Source of the DNA: Anaerolineae bacterium | GTDB lineage: Bacteria; Chloroflexota; Anaerolineae; Anaerolineales; Villigracilaceae | Length of the DNA stretch: 32,377 nucleotides | Direction of reading: 5' to 3' | Assembly (NCBI GenBank): GCA_022013685.1 | Contig: JAKLPV010000097.1 | Coordinates: forward strand, 1-32,377 | Shown: positions 16,349-25,461 of the stretch, piece after piece | How positions within the stretch are numbered: the stretch's first letter is position 1 | Layout of the letters: the number at the start of each line of letters is the position of its first letter | The notes under the pieces: generated by a model | The model's database searches: none | Seen by the model: the letters and a program-made list of their open reading frames with translations, nothing else | Told to the model about the DNA's origin: nothing | Program-made: the position numbers and the translations under genes

Positions 16349-17830
16349 TTACAGGCCGGCCAGCGTATCCACGGCGCGGCGGATGCGGGCCAGGACCGTT
16401 TCGCGGCCGATAATCTCCATACTCTCAAAGAGCGGCGGGCTGACCTTTTGGCCGGTGACCGCTACGCGCAGGATGCCAAAAATCTGGTTCGGGTGCAGCC
16501 CGGATTCTTCTACAAACTGGCGCAGGGGCGGCTCGGCTGTTTCATGGGTCAGGGCGGGCAGCCCGGAGAGAATCTCGAGGGCCTTGCGCGCCACATCCGC
16601 AGACTGGGACGCGGTCAGATCCTTGGCGACCAATTCCTGCGGGTCGGGTGAAACATCATCCTTGAAGAAAAAGCCCGCAAACTGGAGGCAGTCATCGAGC
16701 GTGACCAGCCGCTCGCGGATCAACGGGATGATCTTGAGCAGTTTCTCGTCATCCACCGCATAGCCCGCCCCGGTCAGGAAAGGCTTGACGCGCCCAGCCA
16801 GGTCGGCAGGCTGCATCAGGCGGATGTGGGTGCCGTTGAAATGATCGAGCTTGGCAAAGTTGATCGCCGCCGGGGAGGGGGTCAGGCTGTCCACATTGAA
16901 ACGGGCGATCATCTCATCCAGGGTTAAGACATCATCTTCCGAAACACCCCAACCCATCAGCGCAATCCAGTTAAGCACCCCTTCGGGGGTATAGCCCAAA
17001 TCCTTCATGTCGCCCAGGAAGATCGAATAACCATCCTTGAGCGCCTGGGCGGTATCGCGTTTGCTCAGCTTACCCTTGCCGGAGGGCTTCAGAAAAACAG
17101 ACAGGTGAACGAACTGCGGCGCATCCCAGCCAAAAGCGCGGATGACATGCATGTGCAGCGGCATTGACGGCAGCCACTCGGAACCGCGAATAACATGGGT
17201 GATGCCCATCAAGTGATCATCGACCATGGCCGCCAGATGATAGGTAGGCAGGCCGTCTGATTTCAAGAGCACAGAATCATCCAGCGCCGAGTTTTCGGTC
17301 GTGATCGAGCCGCGCAGCAAATCGGTAGCCGTGATGGAGCCTTCCTTGGGCATCTTGAAGCGAATGACAAATTTTTCACCGGATTGGGCGCGGCGGCGGG
17401 CTTCGTCAGCGTCGAGCGCGCGGCAGTGACCGTCGTAACGCGGATTCTGCTTGGCAGCCATCTGTTCCTGGCGCACCTGGCTGAGACGCTCCGGCGTGCA
17501 AAAGCAGGGGAAAGCGTGGCCGAGTTCGACCAGCTTCCAGGCGTGTTCGTGATAGCTTTCGCGGCGTTCCGTCTGACGGTAAGGGCCGCACAGGCCACCA
17601 ATATCCGGCCCTTCGTCATAATCCAGGCCCAGCCAGCGCAAGCCTTCGATCAGCTCCCGCTCAGCGGTCGGATCGTAACGCTTCTGGTCAGTGTCTTCGA
17701 TACGCAAGATAAAGGTTCCGCCTGTGCGGCGAGCCAGCAAGAACGGGTAAAGCGCCGAACGAGCGTTGCCAATATGCATACGCCCGGTTGGGGAGGGCGC
17801 AAAACGCACCCGAACGGGAGATAGATCCAT
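16349..17830 (-). CDS. gltX: glutamyl-tRNA synthetase
   Basis: The enzyme charges tRNA-Glu (and often tRNA-Gln in bacteria that use the amidotransferase route). The 493-aa class I synthetase has FAPSPTG at 10-16 with the HIGH signature as HIGN (19-22), LRIEDTD, and a KMSKS loop reading KLSKR (254-258). CFC at 109-111 is a remnant-like piece of the zinc site region. It is the last gene of the leftward minCDE-rodA run, 19 nt after rodA, with a GGAGG site upstream, and ends at the bidirectional terminator. Confidence 0.96.
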   Translation of the reverse strand: MDLSPVRVRFAPSPTGRMHIGNARSALYPFLLARRTGGTFILRIEDTDQKRYDPTAERELIEGLRWLGLDYDEGPDIGGLCGPYRQTERRESYHEHAWKLVELGHAFPCFCTPERLSQVRQEQMAAKQNPRYDGHCRALDADEARRRAQSGEKFVIRFKMPKEGSITATDLLRGSITTENSALDDSVLLKSDGLPTYHLAAMVDDHLMGITHVIRGSEWLPSMPLHMHVIRAFGWDAPQFVHLSVFLKPSGKGKLSKRDTAQALKDGYSIFLGDMKDLGYTPEGVLNWIALMGWGVSEDDVLTLDEMIARFNVDSLTPSPAAINFAKLDHFNGTHIRLMQPADLAGRVKPFLTGAGYAVDDEKLLKIIPLIRERLVTLDDCLQFAGFFFKDDVSPDPQELVAKDLTASQSADVARKALEILSGLPALTHETAEPPLRQFVEESGLHPNQIFGILRVAVTGQKVSPPLFESMEIIGRETVLARIRRAVDTLAGL

Positions 17831-17849
17831 AAAAAAAGCCTCCAGGGAA

Positions 17850-18977
17850 TTAAGATTCAGTTACCTTGCGACGCATAATCACGCTTTCAACCAGGCCGAT
17901 CGCGATCATGTTCGCCACCAATGAACTGCCGCCATAACTAAGGAAAGGCAGGGTCAGGCCGGTGGCAGGCAGCACATTTAGATTGACGCCCAAATTGACC
18001 AGCGCCTGAAAGGCGATCAGGGTGGCTACGCCATAACAAATTAACGCCCCGTAAGCATCCGGAGCTAACCGCGCTGCCCACAGACAGCGATAAACAACAA
18101 AGGCCATCAGCAGGATGATCAAGACTGCGCCGATAAAGCCCAACTCATGGGCTGTCGCCGAAAAGATGAAATCCGACCAACGCACTTTCAAAAAGCGTAA
18201 CTGGACCTGCGGGCCTTGACCATAGCCCTGACCGAACAAACCACCGGAGCCGATCGAAATCAGGGCCTGCTCAATGTTATAGGTATCACCGTAACGGGCA
18301 TTCGGATCAGGCGCAATAAAAGTGGTAATACGGCGAAGCTGGTATTCCTGCAAAACGCCAAACTCGACCAACAGCGGGAAAGTGATTGAAATAACCGCAA
18401 TACCGGTTAAAACATATGCGATCAAGTGTTTAAGCGGCAAGCCGGCGATCCATAAAAGCACGAACCAAATCACGATCAACACGATCGAAGTGCTCAAGTT
18501 CGGCTGAAGCAAGACCCAGATGGTAATACCCATCATCATCAGAAAGCTGCGCACTGTCCACTTTGGATCGCTCATTAATTGCAAGCGCTTGGCAAAAAAA
18601 TCGGCCATGACCAAAATCATCACAATCTTGGCAAATTCCGAAGGCTGAATGTTGACCAGAGCTGTCTGGAACCAGCGCGCCGACCCAAACAAGGCACCGC
18701 CGATAATATTCAACGCCAGCAAAACAGCAATAATTCCGATGTATAACTGCAAACTGAGCGAACCCCAAACGCGGTAGTCGATGGCCGCCATCACAAGCAG
18801 CATCACAAAGCCCGCCACACCAAAAATAATCTGGCGGTTGACCAGAGGGGTCGTGGTTGTCAACTCGATGTTGCCTGCAATTGCAGAACGAATCATGGTG
18901 ACACCAATGATCACCAGAATAGTCATCGCCCCCACCAAAGAGAAATCAAAGTAACGCCAAAAACCTCCGCGAATCAT
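17850..18977 (-). CDS. rodA: rod shape-determining protein RodA (SEDS glycosyltransferase)
   Basis: RodA polymerises peptidoglycan glycan strands for cell elongation together with a class B penicillin-binding protein. The 375-aa polytopic protein has about ten membrane helices and SEDS signatures: GSARWF near residue 98, 'NIQPSEFAKI', 'QPNLSTS', the long extracellular loop with 'GSGGLFGQGYGQG', and the end motif LPATGLTLPFLSYGGSS. RodA rather than FtsW is chosen from the short N-terminus and the minCDE context. It follows minE by 31 nt and precedes gltX. No mreBCD or PBP2 gene is in the window. Confidence 0.92.
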   Translation of the reverse strand: MIRGGFWRYFDFSLVGAMTILVIIGVTMIRSAIAGNIELTTTTPLVNRQIIFGVAGFVMLLVMAAIDYRVWGSLSLQLYIGIIAVLLALNIIGGALFGSARWFQTALVNIQPSEFAKIVMILVMADFFAKRLQLMSDPKWTVRSFLMMMGITIWVLLQPNLSTSIVLIVIWFVLLWIAGLPLKHLIAYVLTGIAVISITFPLLVEFGVLQEYQLRRITTFIAPDPNARYGDTYNIEQALISIGSGGLFGQGYGQGPQVQLRFLKVRWSDFIFSATAHELGFIGAVLIILLMAFVVYRCLWAARLAPDAYGALICYGVATLIAFQALVNLGVNLNVLPATGLTLPFLSYGGSSLVANMIAIGLVESVIMRRKVTES

Positions 18978-19008
18978 TTTTACCTACTCATGGAAATGAA
19001 AAGCCAAA

Positions 19009-19269
19009 TTATCCAGCGCGACGGCGCACGGCGGGTTTTAACGGAATATCAGCCACAAGCCGCTGGCTGCGGCCCTCAGACGCCAGTTCAACGTGCACAC
19101 TGGATGGATCAATATCGATATGGCGTGAGATAACCGCCAGGAGTTCTTCTTTCAAAGCTTCCAACACAGCCGGGGTCAGATCAACCCGGTCGTGAATGAG
19201 TACCAATTGCAGGCGTTCCTTGGCGCTGGAGGCGCTCTTTTTACCGGTCAGTCGCTCAAAAAAAGACAT
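19009..19269 (-). CDS. minE: cell division topological specificity factor MinE
   Basis: MinE stimulates MinD ATPase and drives the oscillation or localisation that keeps the division septum at mid-cell. The 86-aa protein starts MSFFERLTGKK, the membrane-targeting amphipathic helix, followed by the anti-MinCD segment 'AKERLQLVLIHDR' and the dimerising beta/alpha domain. The ATG at 19269 is chosen: GGAGGAG lies about 6 nt upstream, and a longer start at 19308 would overlap minD by 37 nt. It lies 2 nt after minD. Confidence 0.94.
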   Translation of the reverse strand: MSFFERLTGKKSASSAKERLQLVLIHDRVDLTPAVLEALKEELLAVISRHIDIDPSSVHVELASEGRSQRLVADIPLKPAVRRRAG

Positions 19270-19271
19270 GG

Positions 19272-20066
19272 CTATCTCCTCCCCGCCAGGCGCGAAAGGC
19301 GATCCCATAACCCCTGCGACTCAAGATCAAGGAAGGGAACCTGCTCCCCATTCAGGCGGCGGGCAATGTTCCGGAAGGCTATTCCGGCGCGGCTTTTGGC
19401 TTCAAGCGCCAGGGGCACACCTTTATTGGAAGCCACGATCACATTTTCATCTTCAGGGACAATACCGATCACATCTATTCGCAGCAAGTCGTAGACATCG
19501 TCGACAGAAAGCATATCGCCGCGTTTAACCATCGAAGGGTTCAAACGATTGACCACCAGCGACGGGGGGCCTTTCTCTTCGGCCTCGAGCAGTCCCACCA
19601 CCCGGTCGGCATCGCGCACAGCCGACATTTCAGGGTTGGTGATAATCAAGACCCGGTCAGCGGGGGCGATGGCATTACGGAAGCCGCGTTCGATGCCCGC
19701 TGGTGAATCGATCAAGATCCAGTCCACATCCTGGCGAAGTTCGTCGCACAGGCGAATCATGTCGCTCGGTGAGACGGCATTTTTATCACGGGTTTGGGCG
19801 GCAGGGATCAGGAAAAGCTCCGGCAGGCGTTTATCACGGATCATGGCCTGGCGGGTTTTACAGCGACCCTCGATTATATCGACGATGTCGTAGACAATCC
19901 GGTTTTCAAGGCCCATGACCACATCGAGGTTGCGCAGGCCAATATCGCCGTCAATACAGACTACTTTTTTGCCATCAGAAGCCAGCGCCACGGCAAGGTT
20001 GGCGACAGCGGTGGTCTTCCCAACACCACCTTTTCCCGATGTAATTGTGATTACTTTTCCTGTCAT
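19272..20066 (-). CDS. minD: septum site-determining ATPase MinD
   Basis: MinD is a membrane-binding P-loop ATPase that recruits MinC and is released by MinE. The 264-aa protein shows the deviant Walker A GKGGVGKTT (starting at residue 11), DGDIGLRNLD, and IDSPAGIE. The C-terminus LWDRLSRLAGRR is the amphipathic membrane-targeting helix. An AGGAG site inside the end of the minC-minD gap lies about 7 nt before the ATG. Gene order minC-minD-minE is kept. Confidence 0.96.
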   Translation of the reverse strand: MTGKVITITSGKGGVGKTTAVANLAVALASDGKKVVCIDGDIGLRNLDVVMGLENRIVYDIVDIIEGRCKTRQAMIRDKRLPELFLIPAAQTRDKNAVSPSDMIRLCDELRQDVDWILIDSPAGIERGFRNAIAPADRVLIITNPEMSAVRDADRVVGLLEAEEKGPPSLVVNRLNPSMVKRGDMLSVDDVYDLLRIDVIGIVPEDENVIVASNKGVPLALEAKSRAGIAFRNIARRLNGEQVPFLDLESQGLWDRLSRLAGRR

Positions 20067-20075
20067 TCGTCTCTC

Positions 20076-20756
20076 CTAGCCAGGCTTCCATGATTCGGCC
20101 TGCAAACGGCCATCGCGTAAATGTACAATTTCCGGTTTTGGTGCATCGCGCCGCGCAGGGGCAACAGCGATCTCATCCGCAATTCTCAACTGGGTCGGGG
20201 ATAAATCCAGCGCGCGCACAGTTGCCTCGCGGTTGCCCTGCGCCCCGGCATGAACCACGCCCCTCAAGCGTCCCCAAACGATAACACTGCCCCCTGCAAT
20301 CACTTCGGCTCCCGGGTTGACATCGCCAACGATGACAACGTTCCCCGGATACTCGACGCGCACGCCTGAGCGCAAAGTGCGATCCACCCAAAGGGCAGAC
20401 TCGTGGTCGATGCCTTTGGCAGCCTGGATTTCGGTTGGGCGGGCCTTATGGATGCGGGTCGCCAGCCCAAGCATTTGGGAGGTGTTCTCGGTGGTCGGCG
20501 AGTTTGAAAGAACCGCCCAGAGCAAAATTCCGCGCTCTGACAACGTATCCCGCAAGGCAGACATCTCTGCCGCCTTTAGCACCTGGTTGCCAACGTCGAG
20601 CGCCAGCCGCGCCCCCTGAAAAAAAGAGGCCTGTTGTTCGACGCGATTCAACAATGCTTCCTGAAGCACCGACCAGGCTGCATCGCCCAGGGTCACCAGC
20701 AAGCCATCTTTAAGGCCCTTGATCTGCACCAATGATGAATCGCTCAAATCACTCAT
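20076..20756 (-). CDS. minC: septum site-determining protein MinC
   Basis: MinC blocks FtsZ polymerisation away from mid-cell. The 226-aa protein has an N-terminal FtsZ-interacting domain and the C-terminal right-handed beta-helix with 'RSGVRVEYPGNVVIVGDVNPGAEVIAGGS' features (GDVNPGAEV and GRLRGVVHAG are diagnostic). It heads the leftward operon. TATAAT on the minus strand (20772-20767) lies 10 nt before the ATG, and no Shine-Dalgarno is seen, so the leader would be only a few nucleotides. Confidence 0.95.
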   Translation of the reverse strand: MSDLSDSSLVQIKGLKDGLLVTLGDAAWSVLQEALLNRVEQQASFFQGARLALDVGNQVLKAAEMSALRDTLSERGILLWAVLSNSPTTENTSQMLGLATRIHKARPTEIQAAKGIDHESALWVDRTLRSGVRVEYPGNVVIVGDVNPGAEVIAGGSVIVWGRLRGVVHAGAQGNREATVRALDLSPTQLRIADEIAVAPARRDAPKPEIVHLRDGRLQAESWKPG

Positions 20757-20766
20757 AATCTAGCGG

Positions 20767-20772
20767 ATTATA
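20767..20772 (-). promoter_or_regulatory. -10 hexamer of the minC operon
   Basis: ATTATA on the plus strand is TATAAT on the minus strand, 10 nt upstream of the minC ATG. The 10-mer GCGGATTATA around it also occurs upstream of the lipoprotein gene at 5309 (5288-5297), and a close form precedes the CAP/LysM gene. No convincing -35 is seen. Confidence 0.45.
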
Positions 20773-20877
20773 GCATAGGCTGGCATGTTGACGAAAAAGC
20801 AGGCCCATCCGCAAGGCAACCGAAATGGAGGCCAATAAAAAAAGATTAGGCCGAAATTCGCCAGGCAAATGTTTAAT

Positions 20878-20896
20878 TATGTCATAATATGACATA
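20878..20896. promoter_or_regulatory. palindromic operator before the WYL regulator
   Basis: TATGTCATA-A-TATGACATA is a perfect 9-bp inverted repeat around one base. A TATAAT hexamer follows at 20906-20911 and the regulator starts at 20930, so the palindrome covers the expected -35 region. A second, weaker GTCA-N5-TGAC pair lies at 20915-20927 between the -10 and the start codon. Both fit autoregulation by the encoded regulator. Confidence 0.6.
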
Positions 20897-20929
20897 TACC
20901 CATCCTATAATCATGTCAGAAGGTGACCG

Positions 20930-21883
20930 ATGAGCACTGTTGCAACCCGCTTGATCAACCTGATTCTTATCCTTCAGCGCCAACCGGGGCAGAAAGCCGC
21001 AGTTCTGGCAGATCGGCTGGGAGTCTCTGTCCGTACCCTGCACCGCTACTTCGGGATGCTCGACGAAATGGGCGTACCCGTCTACGCAGAGCGCGGCCCG
21101 TATGGTGGATTCTCGCTGGTGCGCGGATACAAACTGCCGCCGCTGGTTTTTACCCCTGAGGAAGCCGTGGCCGTCTCGCTGGGAACCAGCCTGGCCGGTG
21201 AAATGTGGGGTACGCTCTACCACGAGTCCGCCCAGGGTGCGCTGGCCAAGCTCGAGAATGTATTGCCTGACGAGCAGCGCCAGGAGATCGCCTGGGCGCG
21301 CCGGGCGCTGGTAGCCACCGGCATGAACCGCGCCGATATCGAGGCACTGGCCCCCAGCCTGGAGAAGTTACGTCGGGCGGTGCGGGAAAACCGTCAGGTC
21401 AGCATGATCTACCATAGCGGCAGCAATCCGCACGGTGAGCAGCGTGAACTCGATCCGTATGCGCTGGTTCACCGATCCGGCTGGTGGTACGTTGTCGGCT
21501 ACTGTCACCTGCGTTTGGCGTTGCGCACCTTCCGGGTGGATCGCATCGCGGGGTTAAGTCTGACCGATCAGGCCTTTCCCGCGCCTGTCGATTTCAACAT
21601 CCGCGCTTACATGGCGCAGGAGTGGCAGGATGCCCCGCAACTCAAGGTTCGGATGCGCTTTGCGGCGCAGTTTGCCCATCTGGCCCAATATGCACGCGGA
21701 TACTGGGAAACACTGGATGAGCAGCCAGACGGCTCGGTGATGGTCACTTTCAGCGCGCCGGATGTCTACGCGGCAGCCAGCAATGCCCTGGCCTATGGCC
21801 CGGCTGTGATCGTGCTGGAGCCGCCCGAAGTCTGCCAGATGGTCAAAGAATGGGCGCAGGCTACGTCAGAATTTTATCCATAG
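20930..21883 (+). CDS. YafY/DeoR-like transcriptional regulator with WYL domain
   Basis: The 317-aa protein begins with an HTH-11 winged helix (about residues 5-60: LADRLGVSVRTLHRYFGML, ERGPYGGFSL) followed by a WYL domain (about 140-230: YHSGSNPHGEQRELDPYALV, WWYVVGYC, RTFRVDRI) and a WCX-type C-terminal part. WYL domains sense nucleic acid or small ligands, and such regulators often repress stress or defence genes. A GGTGAC-type site precedes the ATG. A palindromic operator sits in its own promoter. It is divergent from minC and heads the accessory genes to its right. Confidence 0.9.
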   Translation: MSTVATRLINLILILQRQPGQKAAVLADRLGVSVRTLHRYFGMLDEMGVPVYAERGPYGGFSLVRGYKLPPLVFTPEEAVAVSLGTSLAGEMWGTLYHESAQGALAKLENVLPDEQRQEIAWARRALVATGMNRADIEALAPSLEKLRRAVRENRQVSMIYHSGSNPHGEQRELDPYALVHRSGWWYVVGYCHLRLALRTFRVDRIAGLSLTDQAFPAPVDFNIRAYMAQEWQDAPQLKVRMRFAAQFAHLAQYARGYWETLDEQPDGSVMVTFSAPDVYAAASNALAYGPAVIVLEPPEVCQMVKEWAQATSEFYP

Positions 21884-21910
21884 CCAAAAATCAAAACCAA
21901 GGAGAATAAG

Positions 21911-22609
21911 ATGTCCAACGAAACTACGATCGTATTTTTGCACGGCGCCGGAACAGGCGCATGGGTTTGGGAACGCGTCATGGACGAGTTATCCATCCCA
22001 TCTGTGGCACTCGACATTCCGGGGCGAGTTGCCGGAGCCACCCCCGAAAATTGCAGCGAAGCATTGGTCGCCGAACTTGACCGTCGGGGAATTGATTCGA
22101 TCATCCTGGTGATGCACTCGCTGGCGGGCGTGCTTGCGCCCGGACTCATGGCGCGGCTGGGGACAAGGATCAAGCGCTGTATCTTTGTCGCCGCTGTAAT
22201 TCCGCCATCGGGTGGTTCTTTTGTGGATGCGCTCGGATTCGTCAATCGGCAAATCTTGCGCGCCTTGTTCAAGCTCAATCCAAAAGGTCTTACGCCTTCG
22301 CCGGAGATGCTGCGCGCGGAGTTGTGCAACGATCTCAGCCCGCAGGACAGCGAACAGATTATTTCACGCTTCACCCCGGAAATGCCCGGCCTTTACCTGA
22401 CATCTGTCAACGCCTTCTCACCCCTGCCCAATGCAACCTACATCAGGCTCTTGAAAGATAAAAGTGTGCCTCCCGAACGACAGGATACGATGCTCGCGCG
22501 ACTCTCCCAGCCCAGCGTGCGTGAGTTGGAAACCGGGCACATGGCAATGCTTGCAGCGCCCAAAGCCCTGACAGATTTGATCATGGAAGAAGTGGAACCC
22601 GCTCATTAA
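21911..22609 (+). CDS. alpha/beta hydrolase
   Basis: This 232-aa small alpha/beta hydrolase has the oxyanion-hole segment FLHGAGTGAWVW (9-20), the nucleophile elbow MHSLAG with S70, and catalytic H210 in TGHMAML. D183 is the probable acid. Compact proteins of this type resemble plant-like esterases and salicylate-esterase relatives, and the substrate is unknown. A GGAG site lies 7-8 nt before the ATG, 27 nt after the regulator, which suggests common transcription. Confidence 0.85.
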   Translation: MSNETTIVFLHGAGTGAWVWERVMDELSIPSVALDIPGRVAGATPENCSEALVAELDRRGIDSIILVMHSLAGVLAPGLMARLGTRIKRCIFVAAVIPPSGGSFVDALGFVNRQILRALFKLNPKGLTPSPEMLRAELCNDLSPQDSEQIISRFTPEMPGLYLTSVNAFSPLPNATYIRLLKDKSVPPERQDTMLARLSQPSVRELETGHMAMLAAPKALTDLIMEEVEPAH

Positions 22610-22658
22610 GGGTCATTTTCCCGGCAAGGGTTGACCTTCTATACGAAAAGGATTGAAT

Positions 22659-23732
22659 ATGAAACGCAAAACGGTTTTCGTTATCATTATTGCTGTAATT
22701 ATCGTGCTGGCCTTAGGCGCAGGCGGCATGTGGTGGATGACCCAACAGCCACTATACCAGCCCGGCATGGTCAGTGCCGGGCAGAATCTGCGCGCGCCGT
22801 TAACGCCGCCCGCTCAAAGCGGCGACCCGGACTTCTGGCAAGTAGAGGCTGATATCCAGATCTACCACTTTGCCGAGGGCCAAGGCCGCAATGTGCTGAT
22901 TATCCACGGCGGACCAGGCATGCCCTTCCGCGAGCCAATGGCCGGGCTGGCGCCGCTGACCGGCGAGTACCGCTTCCATTACTACGACCAACGCGGCTGC
23001 GGTTTATCCACCCGTCCGATCGACCGCTTCGAGTCGCAAAATATGTACGAGAACATGACCGCGCTCGACCAGGCACTCGGCCTGGGGGCGCAGATCGCCG
23101 ACATCGAGCGCATCCGTCAACTTCTTGGCGAGGAAAAGCTGATCCTGATCGGCCACTCGTGGGGCGGCTTTCTGGCTTCCTTATATGCGGGCGAATTCCC
23201 CGAGCATGTCGAGGCGCTGGTGCTGGTTTCGCCGGCCAATACCCTGGTCATGCCCCAGCCCGAGGCCGAGAGCGACCTGTTCGCCAGTGTGCGCGCCAAG
23301 CTGCCCGAAAACCAATTGGCCGAATACGATGCCTTTATGAAAGACTACTTTGATTTCAACACGCTCTTCTCTCACTCGGAAGCCGAGCTGGTTGCGCGAG
23401 ATGAGAAATTCGGCGAATACTACATCTCGGTGGTGGATATTCAGGAAGATGAAACCATCCAGCAGGGCAAGCCCGGCGGTTGGATGACTTGGGGCATGTA
23501 CGTCAGCATGGGCCAGCGTCACGATTACCGCGCCGCGCTCAAAAAGGTCAGCGCTCCGGTGCTGGTCATCCATGGCGCGGACGATCTGCAGAGCGAAGCC
23601 GCCAGCCGACTGTACGGCGACGCCTTCCCAAACGCGCAGTTTACGGTGATCAAAAATACAGGCCATTTCTCCTTCCAGGATCAAGCCGGTGAATTTGCCA
23701 TCATCGTTGGCGACTTCTTGAGCGGAAGGTAA
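22659..23732 (+). CDS. membrane-anchored alpha/beta hydrolase, proline iminopeptidase-like
   Basis: The 357-aa protein has an N-terminal membrane anchor or signal (residues 5-27) followed by an alpha/beta hydrolase domain. HGGPG (83-87), DQRGCGLS (110-117) and the nucleophile elbow GHSWGG (S167) are typical of the prolyl aminopeptidase (S33) group. 'HGADDLQS' and 'TGHFSF' supply the Asp and His. It should act outside the membrane on small peptides or esters. The ATG at 22659 follows AAAAGGA by 6 nt. Confidence 0.87.
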   Translation: MKRKTVFVIIIAVIIVLALGAGGMWWMTQQPLYQPGMVSAGQNLRAPLTPPAQSGDPDFWQVEADIQIYHFAEGQGRNVLIIHGGPGMPFREPMAGLAPLTGEYRFHYYDQRGCGLSTRPIDRFESQNMYENMTALDQALGLGAQIADIERIRQLLGEEKLILIGHSWGGFLASLYAGEFPEHVEALVLVSPANTLVMPQPEAESDLFASVRAKLPENQLAEYDAFMKDYFDFNTLFSHSEAELVARDEKFGEYYISVVDIQEDETIQQGKPGGWMTWGMYVSMGQRHDYRAALKKVSAPVLVIHGADDLQSEAASRLYGDAFPNAQFTVIKNTGHFSFQDQAGEFAIIVGDFLSGR

Positions 23733-23739
23733 CCCAGAT

Positions 23740-24276
23740 ATGACGCGCCCCGTGTTGGATTCTCAACTTAGCGCCGAGACCTTGCTGCGCTACTACTGGC
23801 TCAAGGAAGAATTAGCCGCCTTTTGTCGCGGCTGCGGTCTATCCACCGGCGGTTCGAAACAGGTGCTGACAGAGCGCATTGTGAACTACCTTGAAACCGG
23901 TGGTAAACACAGGCCGCATCCAGCCGCCCGCAAAAATGCAAAAAGCCAGATGCCAGCCACTTTTACCCGCGCGACGGTGATTGGCCCAGGCTGGCATTGT
24001 TCGCAAGGGCTGCGCGCCTTCTTCGAGCGGGAAACCGGCCGCTCGTTTCACTTCGACGCCACCCTGCGCGATTTTATCCACAATGGACAGGGCAAAACCC
24101 TGCACGAAGCCATCCTGGCCTGGAAAGCCGCCCAAAGCCCCCTCGTCAAAAAAGAAATTGCGCCGCAGTTCGAGTACAACCGGCACATCCGCGAGTATCT
24201 CAAGGCCAACCCCGGCGCCGGGCTACGCGCGGCCATCCACGCCTGGAACGAACTTAAACAACACCCGAAAGACTGA
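23740..24276 (+). CDS. SAP and DUF6434 domain protein
   Basis: The 178-aa protein opens with a SAP-like helix-extended loop-helix (about residues 10-55: LLRYYWLKEELAAFCRGCGL, STGGSKQVLTERI), a motif that binds DNA in other proteins. The rest (about 75-175) matches what is called DUF6434, with repeats of 'F-x-FDATLRDFIHNGQGKTLHEAILAWK' type helices. It starts 7 nt after the hydrolase stop. Function is unknown, though DNA binding is a fair inference. Confidence 0.8.
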   Translation: MTRPVLDSQLSAETLLRYYWLKEELAAFCRGCGLSTGGSKQVLTERIVNYLETGGKHRPHPAARKNAKSQMPATFTRATVIGPGWHCSQGLRAFFERETGRSFHFDATLRDFIHNGQGKTLHEAILAWKAAQSPLVKKEIAPQFEYNRHIREYLKANPGAGLRAAIHAWNELKQHPKD

Positions 24277-24291
24277 TGGAAAGGCTTAAAA

Positions 24292-24939
24292 ATGGAAACA
24301 CTTGATCTCAAAAAAATCTACAAGCATCTCTACCTCCCTTCGGCCAAAATGCCGCAACTGGTGGATGTGCCTGCGCTCAGATTTCTGATGATCGACGGCG
24401 TCATCGAAACCGGCATGGAGCCCGGCACTTCGCCGCTCTTCGCCGAAAACACGCAGGCGCTCTACGGCGCGGCCTACACGCTCAAGTTCATGGCCAAGAA
24501 GCGCACAGAAATCCCGGTCGACTATCCCGTCATGCCCATGGAGGGCTTGTGGTGGGTCGAGGATGGCCGGTTTGATATCAGCATCAAAGACAACTGGTTC
24601 TACACGGTCATGATCATGGTTCCAGAACTGGTCACCCCGGCCCTGTTCGCAGAAGCCCTAACCCAGATGCGCAAGAAGAAAGGGGACCAGCCGGGGTTCG
24701 CCCGCCTGCGCCTGGACACCTTCCACGAGGGGTTATGCGTTCAGATGATGCACATCGGACCTTACGCCGCCGAGCCTGCCACCGTTAAAACGATGCGCGT
24801 CTTCATGGACGAGAACGGCTGCCAGGACCTGGTCGAGCGCGGCGGCAGGCACCACGAAATCTACCTGGGCGACCCGCGCCTGGCCGCACCCGAAAAACTC
24901 AAGACCATCCTGCGCCACCCGGTCATTGTCACAAAATAA
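24292..24939 (+). CDS. GyrI-like small-molecule-binding protein
   Basis: The 215-aa protein has the GyrI/SOUL-like fold signatures: LKKIYKHLYLP at the N-terminus, 'FLMIDGVIETG', 'YTLKFMAKK' and the C-terminal 'CVQMMHIGPYAAEPATVK' and 'GRHHEIYLGDPR'. The family binds small hydrophobic or cationic compounds, and some members hydrolyse or sequester toxic compounds. It lies between the SAP protein and a ClbS/DfsB-like protein, in a run of candidate xenobiotic-handling genes. The ATG follows AAAGGC at 24280-24285. Confidence 0.85.
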   Translation: METLDLKKIYKHLYLPSAKMPQLVDVPALRFLMIDGVIETGMEPGTSPLFAENTQALYGAAYTLKFMAKKRTEIPVDYPVMPMEGLWWVEDGRFDISIKDNWFYTVMIMVPELVTPALFAEALTQMRKKKGDQPGFARLRLDTFHEGLCVQMMHIGPYAAEPATVKTMRVFMDENGCQDLVERGGRHHEIYLGDPRLAAPEKLKTILRHPVIVTK

Positions 24940-24951
24940 AAGGAGAAAATC

Positions 24952-25461
24952 ATGTCCCGCCCACTCAACAAAGCCCAACTGCTCGCTTCTGCCCAAAAAG
25001 AATACGCCAAACTGGAAAAATTCCTCGCATCGCTAATGCCTGAACAACTCGCCTTTTCTGCTGCTCCTGGCGCCTGGGCGGTCAAAGATGTGCTGGCACA
25101 TCTCTACGAATGGCAGCAAATGCTCTTCACCTGGTACGAAACCGGTCTGCGCGGAGAAACGCCCGCCGTGCCAGCGCCGGGCTACAAGTGGAGCCAGCTT
25201 CCGGCCCTCAACCAGGCCATTTATGAGAGACATCAGCAGCTTTCAGCCGGGGAGGCGCTGGACTTGTTCCGCGAGTCTCATCAAAAAACGATACAATTCA
25301 TTGAGAACCTTTCGGATGCTGACCTGTCCACCCCAGGTCTGTTCGGTTGGATGAACAACAACACGCTGATGGCCTACCTGAATTCCGTCACGGCTGCGCA
25401 TTACGTCTGGGCGCTAAAGGAAGCCAAAAAGGTTGTTCGACCGAAGGAGGTTAAGGCGTGA
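24952..25461 (+). CDS. ClbS/DfsB family four-helix bundle protein
   Basis: The 169-aa protein shows the DUF1706 features 'LNKAQLLASAQKEYAKLEKF', 'GAWAVKDVLAHLYEWQQM' and the following WY motif. ClbS protects against the DNA-damaging colibactin by opening its cyclopropane warhead, and DfsB relatives have similar folds; many family members have no known substrate. An AAAGGAG site lies 6 nt before the ATG. The stop overlaps the GTG start of the next gene. Confidence 0.88.
   Translation: MSRPLNKAQLLASAQKEYAKLEKFLASLMPEQLAFSAAPGAWAVKDVLAHLYEWQQMLFTWYETGLRGETPAVPAPGYKWSQLPALNQAIYERHQQLSAGEALDLFRESHQKTIQFIENLSDADLSTPGLFGWMNNNTLMAYLNSVTAAHYVWALKEAKKVVRPKEVKA

Noticed and set aside
19270..19308. Longer start for MinE
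   Set aside because: It would overlap minD and lacks a ribosome binding site; GGAGGAG precedes the ATG at 19269.
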